This document shows positions 25,770 through 38,729 of a stretch of 64,000 nucleotides of DNA, in pieces; the first letter of the stretch is position 1, and each line of letters begins with the position of its first letter. Below the pieces are notes generated by a model that was not told the origin of the DNA, made no database searches, and worked only from the letters and a program-made list of their open reading frames with translations. Both the position numbers and the translations under genes were made by a program. The DNA comes from Membranipora membranacea. Taxonomy: Eukaryota; Bryozoa; Gymnolaemata; Cheilostomatida; Membraniporidae. The DNA lies in assembly GCA_914767715.1 (NCBI GenBank), contig OU612066.1, positions 9,307,001-9,371,000 of the forward strand. The letters are read 5' to 3'.

Positions 25770-27518
25770 GGTCATCTAAAACTTGTTGCATTCCAGCCTT
25801 ACAGCTGCTACAGATTATTTTTAGTATATTGACATTGAATGCTAGGACGAAGCAATGAGTGTGGTCACTTGCTAGGACACTTAGCCAGCCGTCTTAACAT
25901 CTGTTTATATATCCTTTTTGACTGTTAGGCTGCCCAAAACATTTTTCAAAAATATTGTATTTTTATGTTCTCTCGTTTTAGAGAGGTGATTCAAACTTAA
26001 ACGTAACATTTTATTTTTAGTTCCAATGTTTTCTTTCCAAAGTTATCTTCTCTTGTTGTATGAAAGGATAACTACTGTTTATCCTGATGGCCGCCTAAAC
26101 AAGGCAATGCAATACTTCATATTGCTGTTATCTTAAACTTGAGGAAAGATATTATTGTAAACAAAGCCTGCTTTGAGAAGCACACACCCTGCATTTAATT
26201 GTTATATTACAAAATCTACCAATGCATGTCAGTAGGGCAGTGCCCCATCATGTAGGGGCGTTAATTGTTGATGATTTCAATCTGTGCTAGAATGAGCTTG
26301 GTTTAGTGTTAGCATCTGTAGCAACAATCCATCATGTCAACTATGACAGAAATTCAGAAAACTTGAGTGATTTTGCAATATTATATATGTGTCTACCACA
26401 AACCTGCACAACACAATAAGTGTGCTGGGTGATATACGTAGCTACTGTTTACAACCAATCACCACAAATGTCAAATAGACACAGAATTCGAGTGCTGGCA
26501 ATTTGCCAGACAGACAACAGCAATGTAGCACCCTATTCCCTGTTTGAATTGAAAAAGAGGCTTGCAAAACTAGGTTTAGCGATGCCTCTTCTTCGGGGGG
26601 GGGGGGGGGGGTTAGATTACATGCAGGACATGTCAAACTACTTCAAATTAGATGTCTGAGCATGCTTTACACTAGGCATCGAATGACTAGGCATTGTGTT
26701 CAAAAGACCATCAGTTCTAGCGGCCTCAGGCCGGGTTATATAGACCTTTGCGTAACAAACACATTTGACTCGGAGATTATACATACAAGTAATAGAGGAG
26801 ATGACATCCCATAACCCTCGACAGGCCTTCTCATCTACTGACTTTACGATAGAAGGGATGAGTAGAGGTGAGAAACAGGGGATATGATGTAACGTGGTAG
26901 TGATTATAAGATCAGGTGGTCAACACCCCTTATGCACTTGTACAGCGTACATCATGAAACAAAAATAAACATTTGGGATGACGTTGAGTTTGTATTCCGC
27001 AATTCTGCTATGCCAATAAATCAAGTTTGGCAAAACCTGGGAATGTATGCTAATTATAAAAGGCTATGAAGGTGGAATAATCATATAGAAAGACATATAG
27101 TGTTAAATATCAGCAGCAGGTAAGAACACTGCCAATACAGTTAAATGCATCAACATGTGGACTATATAGGTCAAGTTATAACAATAACAATACAAAATGT
27201 AAACATAGATCAGCTGACTAAAGCAATCAACTCAACCCACGTGTACAGCACTGACGATGAGAGTGTATAGCAAACATGTGACTGATTTGATGAGCTGCCA
27301 ACATCGTTAAACTGATGTAATCACGCAAGCGATATCAACTTGCTCGTGCTATAAAAGTTACAAAATTCAAATTCCAAGCTCTTTTCCGTAAATAATAGAG
27401 CAGGAAGTTCAAAGAGCCACAAAATAGTTGGATACTGTGATAACATGATGATTGTGGCAAATATAGTGATGTTGACATAGTAACTACATAAGGACATAAA
27501 TGAGTATTACTCCGAACG
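25770..27518. other. Intergenic region between EEP copy C and the coiled-coil gene
   Basis: No gene was found. It contains the first copy of an exact 50-bp dispersed repeat (25952-26001) and an 18-base poly-G run near 26595. The two flanking genes are convergent, so both 3' untranslated regions lie here. Confidence 0.5.
25952..26001 (+). repeat. Exact 50-bp dispersed repeat, copy 1
   Basis: These 50 bases, from atattgtatttttatg to gattcaaacttaaa, are identical to 31636-31685. A perfect 50-bp match 5.7 kb apart indicates a recent mobile or conversion-linked repeat. No coding capacity. Confidence 0.85.
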
Positions 27519-27815
27519 TCACTCCTCTTCTGATGAAACTATGATGTCAGTATTGCTCAGCTGATTTTGTATATTTTGAAGGGCCGACGCACGGTCTGAT
27601 AGACGCTGTGTCACATGTTCTAACAGGGTATTCGCCATCTCAAGTTCAAATTCAGTCTCTTCCAACTGTAGCCTCAGGTCTTCGTAATGACTCGATAAAC
27701 TGTCTTGAATATCCACACAATCATTGAGCTCAGACCGAGTTTCGGCACTACATACTTTAGCTTGAGGTTTCCTGTATGATCTGCCTGTCTTGCGGGGTGG
27801 TAATCGAGCTCCCAT
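27519..27815 (-). CDS. Small coiled-coil protein, function unknown (98 aa)
   Basis: Read from ATG 27815 to TGA 27519. The N-terminal part is basic (RLPPRKTGRSYRKPQAK). Residues about 30-90 are a heptad-like, Glu/Leu-rich helix with DLRLQLEETEFELEMANTLL and HVTQRLSDRASALQNIQNQL, and the end is acidic (SSEEE). An acceptor site (TTTAATCACACAG) precedes the ATG, so this exon runs 27838-27519. Two upstream segments, 28083-27996 and 28946-28857, have good acceptor and donor signals but contain no ATG; they are candidate 5' untranslated exons or, less likely, coding exons of a longer form. A kinetochore, Smac/DIABLO-like or vesicle coiled coil cannot be excluded, and I do not recognise a family. It lies just downstream of thioredoxin on the same strand. 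Confidence 0.55.
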   Translation of the reverse strand: MGARLPPRKTGRSYRKPQAKVCSAETRSELNDCVDIQDSLSSHYEDLRLQLEETEFELEMANTLLEHVTQRLSDRASALQNIQNQLSNTDIIVSSEEE

Positions 27816-27995
27816 GGTTCTTACAATGTTACCTGAACCTGTGTGATTAAAGTGAGTCAGTGTAAACAGATGATAGCAGGTTCTAGGTCTACAAATGCAT
27901 ATACTGTCATGTTGGAAACCATGAAATACACGGAGGGTGTCAGAATGGTTCAAATCTGTCAACTCTGCGCATGAAGCAATTCGAAATTTACTTAC

Positions 27996-28083
27996 CTCAA
28001 CTGAATATATGCAGAATAATGTGAAATTATTTTGACAGCTGCAACTGTGAGGTCTACGAGTGTGTCAGCAGATGCAAGCACCG
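27996..28083 (-). other. Candidate upstream exon of the coiled-coil gene
   Basis: On the minus strand it is bounded by GATTATAG before 28083 and GTAAGT after 27996. One frame stays open (contains ASADTLVDLTVAAVKIISHY) but has no ATG. Joining that frame to the main acceptor at 27838 runs into a stop; only a weak alternative acceptor 22 bases further in would keep it open. A non-coding 5' exon is therefore the simpler reading. Confidence 0.3.
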
Positions 28084-28856
28084 CTATAATCTTCGAAAAT
28101 GATCAATAATTATTCTAATGAGATGAAACTAGTAGAATAGTTGCTTATTCTCTGCATATAACCAGAAATACAATTGAGCAGTGACTTCACAAGAGGAGAA
28201 AATTAACACCTCTTTGGTCTCATAACTTGCTATTAAATCTCTAGAGCTTTCAAATCTATTCACCAACTGAAATAGCACTCTCTGGTAATAACATCTCATT
28301 ACTTATGATTATGGCTCTCTGCCAACATCTGAACTCAATGGCAGCTTATATTACATAAGAGACAATCCACAAGGTAGTCTGTATAAAGTTAGCAAAGTGG
28401 AGATAATCAATAATTACACATACATGCCTGTACATTAGTCAGCGTTATGAAATTTTTTCAGTGTGAAGTAACAAGAAAAGACAACTATGGACTCAAATAA
28501 GTTACAATCCCTCCACTAAGAAAAGGCGTTTTATCTGACAACTGAAACAGCTCTTACCAAAGCAATTAACGAACGAAACATCACCACCACAGAACCAAAT
28601 CAGGCAGTGATTCGGCAATGGGCAAGGTAGCCGGTTTTGACAACATTGCACAAAGTTGTATACCAAAAAAGCGTGATACTGGACATTGTCCCGCCTTAAA
28701 ATCTACCTCGTTTCAAAGTGCTATCAGAAGAAAATAGTAAGATGATGTGCAAAGATCTCCAAGACAAATTAATTATGCTGCGTTGCAAAACAAGGTAACA
28801 TATGTAGTGGCACACCAAATTTGCTAGTTTTTTCCAAAAGTTAATTTTTAACTTAC

Positions 28857-28946
28857 CAGAGAAATTAGTATCAGTCTTTATCAGCCAAGCCTGTAAGTGC
28901 ACTGAGCCGTTAGAAGAAGAAAAGCTGTCTTTGTATCCAAGTGACC
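28857..28946 (-). other. Candidate upstream exon of the coiled-coil gene
   Basis: On the minus strand an acceptor-like ACAAGCACAG precedes 28946 and GTAAGT follows 28857, giving a 90-base segment. One frame is open (contains SLGYKDSFSSSNGSVH) without ATG. Its phase matches the acceptor at 27838. A CCAAT box at 29015-29019 lies just upstream, so it could equally be the end of a non-coding first exon. Confidence 0.3.
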
Positions 28947-29405
28947 CTGTGCTTGTAAGCGTAAGGCAAACAAAGAATCTGACAGAATATTTGTGAACTG
29001 ACACAAATCAACAACCAATCAAACAGGGAGACAAAGAGCCTTTTTAAAATGTTTGCACGCAAAATGTATCAATACAAAATTTATTACGATTAGCTGCATT
29101 TAAGCCGTTTTTATTGAGTTCAATTGGAAAGAGATATAAATCTTTACAAAAGCCTATTTTCACAAAATTTTGTGTCACGCACATACTTGGTCATCAGTGC
29201 AGTTAGAAAATGTAGAAAAGAAAAGAGGACACAAGTCTGATAACAAAAAGATAGAGGGTCAAAACAATAAACCAAAATAATATCACAAAAACTGCTGTCA
29301 GCAGCATCAAGATGTTGAGTCATGTGGGCCTGATACAGGCTTCGAATTTGGATACATTGATTTGAGATGTGCTCACTTAAATAGGTCTCATTTTCAGCAA
29401 AGCTT

Positions 29406-32334
29406 TTATAATGAAAATAGTGCTTTTAGTTTTTCTTCGCTGGCCCCTACTACTTCTCCAACCTTTTCTCCGCCCCTGTAGGCCTGGAAGGTAGGCATGG
29501 CAGATACTCCCTTCTCTGCAGCAATATCCTATAATCAGACCAAAATTTAAAGCCTGCATATCATCGTAAATTGTGCAAGATCGATCAGCATATATTGAAT
29601 GTCATTCTGACAGACTGGAATTTTAATTGCGCATAGCACTGCATCGCAATGTCAAAAGTGCCAGGGAGGCAACTTCAAAATGCAAAAAATACACACATTA
29701 GCTAGGTGATCGAACCCCTAGACAGTTTACTGATCAAACAACCTATTACCTCCAGGATTTTGCTAGAACAATTCTACAGCATGATACTCATGACCATCAA
29801 TCACAACGTGATAAGCAGAGTTTTGACTGAGGCTATTACCCATCACAATGACCTTGCAGTTTTTTTTATGATATATACAGTGATGACACATTTTTATTAC
29901 CAACAAATGCTGTGATTTCAAAGCAGTAGGAATGTGGGATTATGAAAACTGTTTTGAAAGCCTAGTTCCTGATTGTTTTCAATGACACCTCATTGTGTCA
30001 GGATCTATGGATGATGAAGACCACAGGCACAATGCATCTAGGCCCTGGGCCTACTAAATAAATACAAGGATTAGGCCGTTGCTTTGAGCTATTGTTGGAT
30101 CAATATCCACTGTCATGATAATATCTTCTCCAAAATATTCAATATTAATATGGGAGATACCTTGGTTAATTCAACAAGAACGGTTCGGCATCAATCCATA
30201 TCAAACAGCTTCTTAGTCAAGAAAGCCGCATTTTTGCAAACTACATACTGATGCCATCACAGCAACAGCATGATTCAAGTGTACCTTAGCTGCAGGACTA
30301 TACAAACTCGGTATCAACAAACAGCTTCAGAGCACCTGTTGACTTACCTCACATTCATCTACATTGACCTTCAACACCATGGCCTTCTCAGCAAACTCTG
30401 CAGCCATGGCCTAAAAAGAAAAATTGAGAAATGTGTTCATTGTACAAAAGATGATTGTTTCTAGCAGTATTTGATCACTACCAAGAGCCTTGTGGTTTAT
30501 GATTGGGTGTCACAAACTGCAGCCTGAACCAAACGTTATGCTGTGAGCTGTCGGCCTCCCATATGAGAATTAGCCATTATCTCAGGTCTAGTGTTTGACA
30601 AAGGTATTGATATGTGCAGTATAAGTAAGTGTACGGTGTGATATAGGCTGTGATACAATGGTGTACAATACTCAAGTACACATGCTATCAGCATTATATT
30701 AGTCTGTGTTTGTTGAGCACTGATATGATTGTTGCAAAGCCATTGAGTAGCTATGGGTCAAACTGAGTGAGCAATAAGTAGTACCACCCATGTTTTATGG
30801 ACTATGGCTATGCCATGGCTATACAAACAATGAGACATATGACCTAAATTACGTCAGAAATGTGACAATGCCCTCATATCACACGACCATGACAGAGAAA
30901 ATTGGTATGAGTCTGTAATCTGTTGACCCACTACAGCCAAGCAGTCAGACAAGGAAATATGGAGCAACCATGAAGAGAATAGAAGGAGTGAGCTGTTGGC
31001 TATTGAAACTTGTCTTGAGGATAAGTACGAAAGTCTCATAATTGTTTAATACGCAAAGTTGACAGTGGCCTAGCTATTGATAAACTATTGATTGCCTCAA
31101 CATTTAACTTGACAACTATCGATTGCAAGGCATTTAATTTTACAAACCTACAGAGTCAATAAGCATAATCTTACTCCTAGTAATATCAATGTAAACAAAC
31201 AGCTTAGTTACCTGCCTAACAAAACTACCTAATTGTGTAGTGAAATTATTTATTCAGCAATGCATGCCTTAAAATTGGTCAAGTGAGGAATATTGTCAAA
31301 TATAATTATTAATCGCCATTCAAAACATCTTAGCTGTTGGTAGACAACTCACCGCCAGCTTTGGAGCGATCATTCTGCATGGTCCGCACCAGTCAGCATA
31401 GAAATCAACGACGATAAGCTTGTCGCATGTTGACAGATGGTTCATGAAGTCAGCCTGCAAAGTTGAGAAGGAATCTGATTTATTATTTCATGAAGCTTAT
31501 GGCCAGGCCATATGCATTGTTTCGAACTAGGAGTTTTAGCAAACTAGGAGGTATCATTAGTGTAGCACAAGAACCCAAAATGAGAGAGAAATTTTTTGTC
31601 TTTCTGTTGCTGCGTTTTAAGCCCCTGAGGTGATTATATTGTATTTTTATGTTCTCTCGTTTTAGAGAGGTGATTCAAACTTAAAGCTTTACATATGAGA
31701 TAGACATTATCAGCAGCATTATGGAACGGGATCATGAAAAATGGGTCTAGTCACAGGCTTTCTGTAGTTTGTGCCAGCGCAGCAGTCGTGTGCCCTGTTG
31801 GTCAAGGCCTTTCATCTCCGTGGTTGAGGCAATTGCAAGTGAAAAGGCCTGACCACTGGGACACACGTATACTGGACTTGCATTAACCACAGAGGGCAAA
31901 TTCCTATTGCACATATGCATTTGCCGTAATGATGGAAGACTACTCACTAACGTCAATGTATTATTCATAAATAATAATAATATAAAATAATGGTTACACT
32001 ACAAATTATCTAGCAGCAAGGAGTTCTCTAACCCCTGCTGTAGAAGGACTTGACCAAATTAGATTACAGCAACAACAAGTTAAGTTGAGTTAGTTCTCCC
32101 TGATTCCTCCTTATCACTCATTTATTACACTGCACTTGTGCTACTACTTGTTTTCTACCTAGCAAAAGGGACCTTTCTACTTATCAGGACTTCAAAATCA
32201 CACAGACAGAACAGATTGATAATAATGATAGGGTTATTTTTATTATTTTATATTTATAACAACTCCAACTCATTTCATCAGATTCAATTACATGATTTAT
32301 GACTTACCTTGTCTTTTACTGGTACTACAGACAT
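29406..32334 (-). CDS. Thioredoxin, 4 exons
   Basis: A 104-aa cytosolic-type thioredoxin that reduces disulfides in target proteins and is recharged by thioredoxin reductase. Exons in coding order: 32334-32308, 31454-31353, 30410-30348, 29528-29406; all introns are phase 0, total 315 nt. It has the buried Asp26, the active site WCGPC with Cys32 and Cys35, the cis-proline motif AMPT with Pro76, and a C-terminal GASEEKLKALF helix. Length and residue numbering match animal thioredoxin 1. It lacks a leader, which argues against the mitochondrial form. One extra cysteine, Cys62, lies at NVDEC, as in the known VDVDDC segment. The neighbouring coiled-coil gene is in the same orientation but looks independent. 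Confidence 0.96.
31636..31685 (+). repeat. Exact 50-bp dispersed repeat, copy 2
   Basis: Identical to 25952-26001 in the same orientation. This copy lies in intron 1 of the thioredoxin gene. Confidence 0.85.
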
Positions 32335-33032
32335 GATGATGATGTGTATTTTCTAGTAAGAGAGAATGGAATGTGTAGTGAGCAGTCAGTCTCCAACCAA
32401 TGAATGAATGAAATGTGTACCACATGAAATGAAGAAAGGAATGTGGTCAGTTTAGCCATATATGTTGGCAATGGTTTGGGGATCTATGTGAACCCCCATA
32501 TTTTAATTGTAAAATAATGTTAGAGATTATCTAAATTCTAACTACTCAAACATTATCTCAGAAGGAAAACATAACTCTTATAAAAAGAGACAAGAAAGGG
32601 CAACTTCCACTTGATCATTTTAATGTCTCAGGTTCGCCAACGTGTTGATGCCTCACTGGTTGATGGATTAGATTGGGTGTTGGGTGGAAGAGATCTCATT
32701 TTCCAATAGCCAAAAAGAGCCAACATGATAAAATAATCTAATATGAAACTAAAAAAGTTTTGGGTAACGCAATCACCAGACTTGCCAACCAAATTTTTCC
32801 AAAATGAGTACAAAAATTTGCAAAATGCTTAAAAATGAGTACAAAACTCCAGGGTGCCTCAAATGACCCGAAAACGCCGCAAAAAATTGTTCGCGCTACG
32901 CGCGAAAAATGCTATTATCACAGTAAGTAGTCCTTAGTAGCATAGGAGTGTAGATCACTCAACATTAGTCTTTTTCCCTTTGCGTTGTAAGGTGCAATCT
33001 GCTAATAATAAATGAGAAGTTGTTTGTAACCT

Positions 33033-33059
33033 ATAGCCTGTCTAGACAAGACAGGCTAT
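33033..33059. repeat. Hairpin (atagcctgtc)
   Basis: The arm atagcctgtc (33033-33042) is mirrored exactly at 33050-33059 with a 7-base loop. Its AGCCTGTCT.GACA core also appears in the larger inverted repeat at 39871-39959, so both may belong to one family. Confidence 0.65.
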
Positions 33060-33929
33060 TTGAAACCCTGTTTGCCCATCCTCCCTGGTTTGCCCTTGAA
33101 ACACTGGGGCAGGAGATCTGAGTTATCTCACCCCAACAAGGAGGTAGACAACTTTGTTACTCTGATTAAAGAAAAGTTGAAGTTGGCAGAACCACCATAT
33201 TCTACAATGGATTACTCATTGAAGAAAAGTTGCAATTTGGCTCATGCAAAACTTGGACAGGTAAAAAGTCAACTGTAAATCAACATCATGGTTTTCTGCA
33301 GCCAATACCAGATTTTTAGACTATTATTTAACCATGACAACCAAGTAAACACTAAAGATAAAAGATGCGTTTTTGATTGCCTAATTAGATGAACAGGCGT
33401 TTGGAAAACCATAAATGAGTACAACTAGCGTTTTGCGTTTAAAACTCAATTAGTGTCAAATAAGCGTTTACAAACGCTTTATGCGTACAGGTTGGCAAGT
33501 ATGCAATCACTGGAGATTTGTATTTTGAGCAAACACCAAATTTTTGTTTTTACACACTATGGCTATAATGAACCATCATGGAATTTATCCACTGTGGAAG
33601 ATGAGGATGTATGAAGAGTGAGGACAAATTTATGAGTCAAACAAATAAGACTTTATATTCTTATAATTTTTTTTAAACTTTTGTTGTCAGGAGTTATTTA
33701 TATTTTATTAAATTTTTTTTTTTTTTAAGTTTTAACATAACCTGTAATTACCAAACTACCAACAATACCACCAAAACTTTTCTTTTATGTAAATTTGACC
33801 ACGCCTCAGTCTACTACTAAGAATTTCTTGTTGAGTGTTGAGTGTTGAGTATGCAGCTATGCCAATGAGATGGCCTTTATATATATAAGGGCTAAGATTT
33901 TAAAGTTGTGTTATTTTTCTCTTGCCTCA

Positions 33930-34650
33930 GTCAGTTTTTAACCGTTGCCTTTCAGAAGGCTGGCTTCTGAACCTATGGAAAACTTTCAAACATAGTCCCT
34001 GTGCCAGAGAAAGCAAACCCTAAAGAAAATAATGATTTCATAATCATTGCACTTACTTTCATTCTTATGAAATGTTTTGAACACATTATAAAAGACAGGC
34101 TTTTAAATTGTATATCACTTGATAAAACCAATTCACATACAACCAGAAAAGAAGCACCAAAGATGCTTGCATTTTGCTTGACTACTTTTTACATTTGCAA
34201 TTGGAATTACCATCAAGCTACTATGCACAAGCTTTATTCGTAGATTTCGCATCTGCTTTTAATACTAGTGTACCAAACTTCTTTTAGAGAGACTGCAAGC
34301 TCTCTATGTACCTAGTTACTTAGTGTTACTAATTACCTGATTCATTTTTTCTCATCTTTTCTAATTGAACGGAAGCAATTTGTTACTGTAGGCAAGCAGA
34401 AATCTAATACTGTAGGCAGATGTATTGGCTGTCCCCAGGGCTGTATTATCCACTGTTTTATCTTCTATCCACACTGATTTTACTCAATCCGTACACCCGA
34501 ATATGAAAATTTTAAAATACGCCAATGACATGGCTATCATAGGTTCACTGAATCTATGCTTAACAAAAATAGCAATTCAACCAAACCAAACAACTTCACA
34601 ATGTGTCCCAAAGGTACATTCGAAATTACTTTAGACATGAACTATTCATT
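33930..34650 (+). mobile_element. Degraded LINE reverse transcriptase
   Basis: Several frames together match a non-LTR retrotransposon RT. First comes PVPEKANPKENNDF with ALTFILMKCFEHI; after a frame shift comes YAQALFVDFASAFNT; then GCPQGCVLSTVL and IHTDFT..VHPNMKILKYA. The catalytic YADD is present as YAND, and several frame breaks lie between the motifs. The copy therefore cannot encode an active polymerase. Orientation is plus; ends are approximate. Confidence 0.8.
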
Positions 34651-34774
34651 TTAACGAAACAGATGTCTGATGGCACTAAAGTACATCTAATGGTAAATTT
34701 TAAAAGCATTTTCATGTCTTACAATTTCCATAAATAATGGAGATATTTTCAAACCCTGGTTTATTCTCCTAAAG

Positions 34775-34994
34775 CAGGCCCGTAGTTCTAGGGGAGGCAG
34801 GGAGGTACTGCCTCCCCTAGAAAGCTAAATACGGTGGCCTAAAACACTATAGCTGAACAAATCATTTTAGAATCAGCTTTTTTGGGATTTCTATTTGCTA
34901 ATTATAAAGGAGCTTACAGCACCCCTACTGGTGATGCTTCGGACTCGCCTTGGACTTTGCCTCCCCTACCATTTTTCTAAACATACGGCCCTGT
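34775..34994 (+). mobile_element. Short non-autonomous DNA element, copy 1
   Basis: The ends are near-inverted: it begins caggcccgtagtt and ends in the complement of cagggccgtatgtt. An internal palindromic block aggggaggcaggg...tgcctcccct lies near the left end. A related copy in the opposite orientation is at 38730-38994. There is no transposase, so it is MITE-like. Confidence 0.6.
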
Positions 34995-35344
34995 AAAGGG
35001 ATACGTGCTTTTCGCTTTACTAAATATTTTCTTAGGAATTGGTTTATGGTTTGTGTTGCTAACTGTCAGCGAGAATATATCAAGTTATACAAATTTCTCA
35101 TATTTAATACCTTTCATGTTGAAATCGGAACAGCGTGAAACTTGCTTACTACTTACAAGAAGAGGCCATTTTCTATTTTGATGCCTTAGAAAGTTTCTAT
35201 TGATCAGTGCCAGTGTTCAAAAGCTGGCAACAGGCTTTATTACTGATGAAGACCATATTTCACATTACTATTATGTCCAAGGAAGGTCTCAGTTCCTGAT
35301 GCTGAGAAGTTTTGTGCCACAGAGTGTAATGGTCTAAACACACT

Positions 35345-35575
35345 TGAGAGGTTGCAACCTCAGCTGATCCTCAACGAGTTTTTTATACACATAAATCCCC
35401 TGAGGATCTGCTGAGGCTTATATGTTAGTAATGTGACGTCATGCAAACCGCTCTACACTCTGAGGTTGCAACCGCTGATCAAACCTCTGAGGATCAGCTG
35501 AGGCTGCTTTCAGCATATATGTTAAAAATGGTGACGTTGTGCAAACCTCTGAGGTTGCAACCTCAAACTGTATTT
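35345..35575 (+). repeat. Tandem duplication with gaggttgcaacc blocks
   Basis: Two units of about 75-85 bases (about 35399-35474 and 35486-35571) each run from tgaggatc(t/a)gctgaggc through atatgtta...gtgacgt to ctgaggttgcaacc. A partial unit in inverted sense lies at 35345-35375. The motif gaggttgcaacc is itself nearly palindromic. Confidence 0.75.
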
Positions 35576-38500
35576 TGACCATTAAGATTCTAAAGAGTAT
35601 TCCATGACAAAGCCTTGTTTCCACAGTACTTGGTGATTAGTCTTTGACAAAATTACCAAAATAAAATATATTCTTAACTTCTGATCCACCAGTAAAAATA
35701 ACTGTGGGATTTAACCTGTTTATGAAGATATATAAGTTATGATTATACATTTTTTGCATTGTTTATATGTGTTTTAATCAATTATATTTTCGCTTGTTTT
35801 ACGATAATATCAATCTATTCATTAATGAGGTTAACAAAATTATTTCCAATTTATTATGTAGAGTAACATTTTTTTTTCTCAGTGTGGCCGTTAGTATCTC
35901 TCACATCACAATACTCATCCAAGTTTGTCATTATTTGGATTTTTTTAATCTCCATAGTCCGCTCATTATTTGTAAGCGTGTGAAATATGAAAAACAGCTT
36001 GAACGCATTTTTCATGCTCTGTTGACACCTAATGATCTGAGCCAATTAAATATAATTGGTTTTCACACCGACGACGACATCGATCGACGTTTCTGCACAA
36101 TCATTCCTTTACATGATATCGGTCTGTAAAAAACATGAATCAATAAATATTCCACCGCAAGAAACAAAATATTATTCTCCTTAGGGGCGCGACCGCAATA
36201 TCTTCTCCAGGTTGCTCTCTGTTTGCAGGGAGGTCGGAGCACACCTTGGGGCCAACCAAACCCCAGTAGTCAATGGACTGCGGTGCATCCTATGTTTAAA
36301 AGCAATCTCATATCCCTCGCTCATATGTGACACATCTTTTAAAATATGAATATTAAGGTCATAAGATCCATTTTGTCATGAATTTATTCAACATAACAAA
36401 AACATATATTATACCTCTCAGTCCCAGAGGACATCATATGACATCCTGTGTATATGTAGTCAGAACCCCAGGAGGACTCTCATGTGTGTCCTAAATGCAT
36501 CATCGATTATACCGATATTAAAATAGGTCTATAATAACACAAACAACAACATGGTCATTGACCTTTTATTAATCGTCATGATTAATAAAATATTCTGTGG
36601 AAGCAAGGAATTGTCTCTAACTCTCTAACTCTAACTCTGTACAGTGACTTTAAAGTTCACTTGCCCTATTACTTGGCATAAGTTGTTTGCAGATCAAAGG
36701 TCCTTTCCTATGCATGCCCACGATATACATACCTACACCACCCCGTCGTCTTTTGAAAGGTGATATTCAGCTTTTTCCACTACACCAATCTCCCTAATTA
36801 CACTATGAATGTTTTATATCGCATTTGGTGAGCAATTGTTATATGGTTGCAAAATTTCTGATGAGCAAGAAATACGAGTTTTGTCATTACATTAAAACAG
36901 GACTGAGGGATTGTGTTGGCATATAATTAAAAATTTTATTTCAAAACCTTATCAGTTATTAACTTTGCATGTATTAAATAGTTTACTGACATAATCATTC
37001 CTTGGCATTCATTTATCAACTATGTTGTATCACATATGTACTTCAATAACTCTATGATGTGGTGCAAAATGTCCTATATTCAGTTTAAATCCTCTTCACA
37101 TGGTCTAGAATAAACTTAAAACTGTTGGTATTGAAACTGAATCAAATATTTTTATGATCTCGAAAAAAACTTAAAACTATTGGAATGAGGAGTTCTTGCT
37201 ATTGATCATGTAGCTAAATTGAAAAAAATAGCTACAGATAGTTATGTTATGATTGTTTCACAAGCTTTCATATTTAATCCGACTTTTGAGTTGTCCTCTC
37301 TTTATACAGGAGAGATAAGTCCTTATCCTGTGTTATCAATCATGAAAACAGATCGCGGTTTGAACGCAACTCATGTTCAATGTTTATATGACAAACCCAT
37401 CTCAGCCCCAATAAAAGTAAAGCAATGCAAATAAGCTTATGCTCTCAAATCAGAAATTTAGTACTTGGCTTGTGGCTAGACCTGTTAAGGGAGAGGGTGT
37501 CCAATAGTGAAAAATTTAGATGTAATTTCTTGCACCTAACTGGCTATGGCAAAGTATCAACACCAGTAATGCATCTGAATTCCAGGCTAGAAGTTTGAAT
37601 CATATTGCTATGTGATCCTGTACATTTCTAACACTAATCTACGGGATCTACAATTTTTTTCATTTCATTCTTTTAGTTTCAATTTTCACAAATACAGGCT
37701 TATTCTCATCCTGTGTTACATTTGTGTTTTGTTGAGTAATACGTTTTCATAATATGGTAATTTCGGAGTATATAATGAGCATTCACATTCATGAGAAGCC
37801 AGCTTGCAGCCCTGCTATGTCACCACATTGGGATGTAAAAACTAGTCACATATCGTGATGAGTCCCAGAATGCAGAAGATATTGTCAATGAACAACTGTT
37901 GCTGTGTGATGCACAATCACAAAGAATGAATAATTCCTCTACACACGGAAAAATTGATCACCAACCTTACAAACTGCAAACAGAGGCTACACAGTGTGAA
38001 GAGGTGTTGCGTTCTTACGGGTCCATGACGATGCGTTTTCAGGTTGTCAGATCATTTAAGATTTACTGGTGCCATAAGACTAAATGTCTCTAAAACTTCA
38101 TACGGGAGGATAATCAAGTCACAATAACAAAAGCTAAGAAGTCGGTTGAACTGAAAACAATTCAAAAGGAAAACAACAGCTTTCAGCTGTAATAATACTC
38201 CCTAGCCTATAGGTGCTAATTTTGCATCAATCATTTGCTAAATAAATACAGCACTGACATATTATGCTGTGTCATGCCTACATGACAATAGTCAGGGCTA
38301 CATGTTTTTTTTATCTTGTCGACAAGGAAGTCAAACTTCCCAGAATTCTGATAAATTCGTCATACATACAGTACAGCTGCTGATTGTTGTATCCTTGTTG
38401 TTCATGGTGTTTACTCAACCTTCACTAACACCAGTATTACAAAATGTAGAGCACAATCCACAGCATAATTACGCAGCTTGTTTACTGGTACTCTACTTGT

Positions 38501-38729
38501 GATTATTTAGAGGCATATGTGGTTTAAGTTCACTTTGAAACTGGTGTAAAACTTTTTTACGAATGATTGTGAAAATATCCCAGGTTTGAAAGTAAAATGT
38601 TATCTGTTTCTTTTATTATTGGTCTTCAAGTATAAATAATAGCCTTTATTCATCAACGGATGGCATCTAGAATTCCCTTGTCAAAGATTCTCGGTCCTGT
38701 AAACCCAATCAATCGGTCTATTTCTCTTT

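Noticed and set aside
28857-28946. Coding exon of a Smac/DIABLO-like protein
   Set aside because: Only loose helical resemblance in the neighbouring segments; no IAP-binding N-terminus or mitochondrial leader is visible.
33060-33278. 72-codon frame next to the hairpin at 33033
   Set aside because: Has a plausible helical stretch (NFVTLIKEKLKLAEPP) but no known family. It could be a transposon scrap and cannot be supported as a gene.
35767-36129. 120-codon plus-strand frame
   Set aside because: Leu/Phe/Ile-rich in an AT-rich region without family similarity or splice context.
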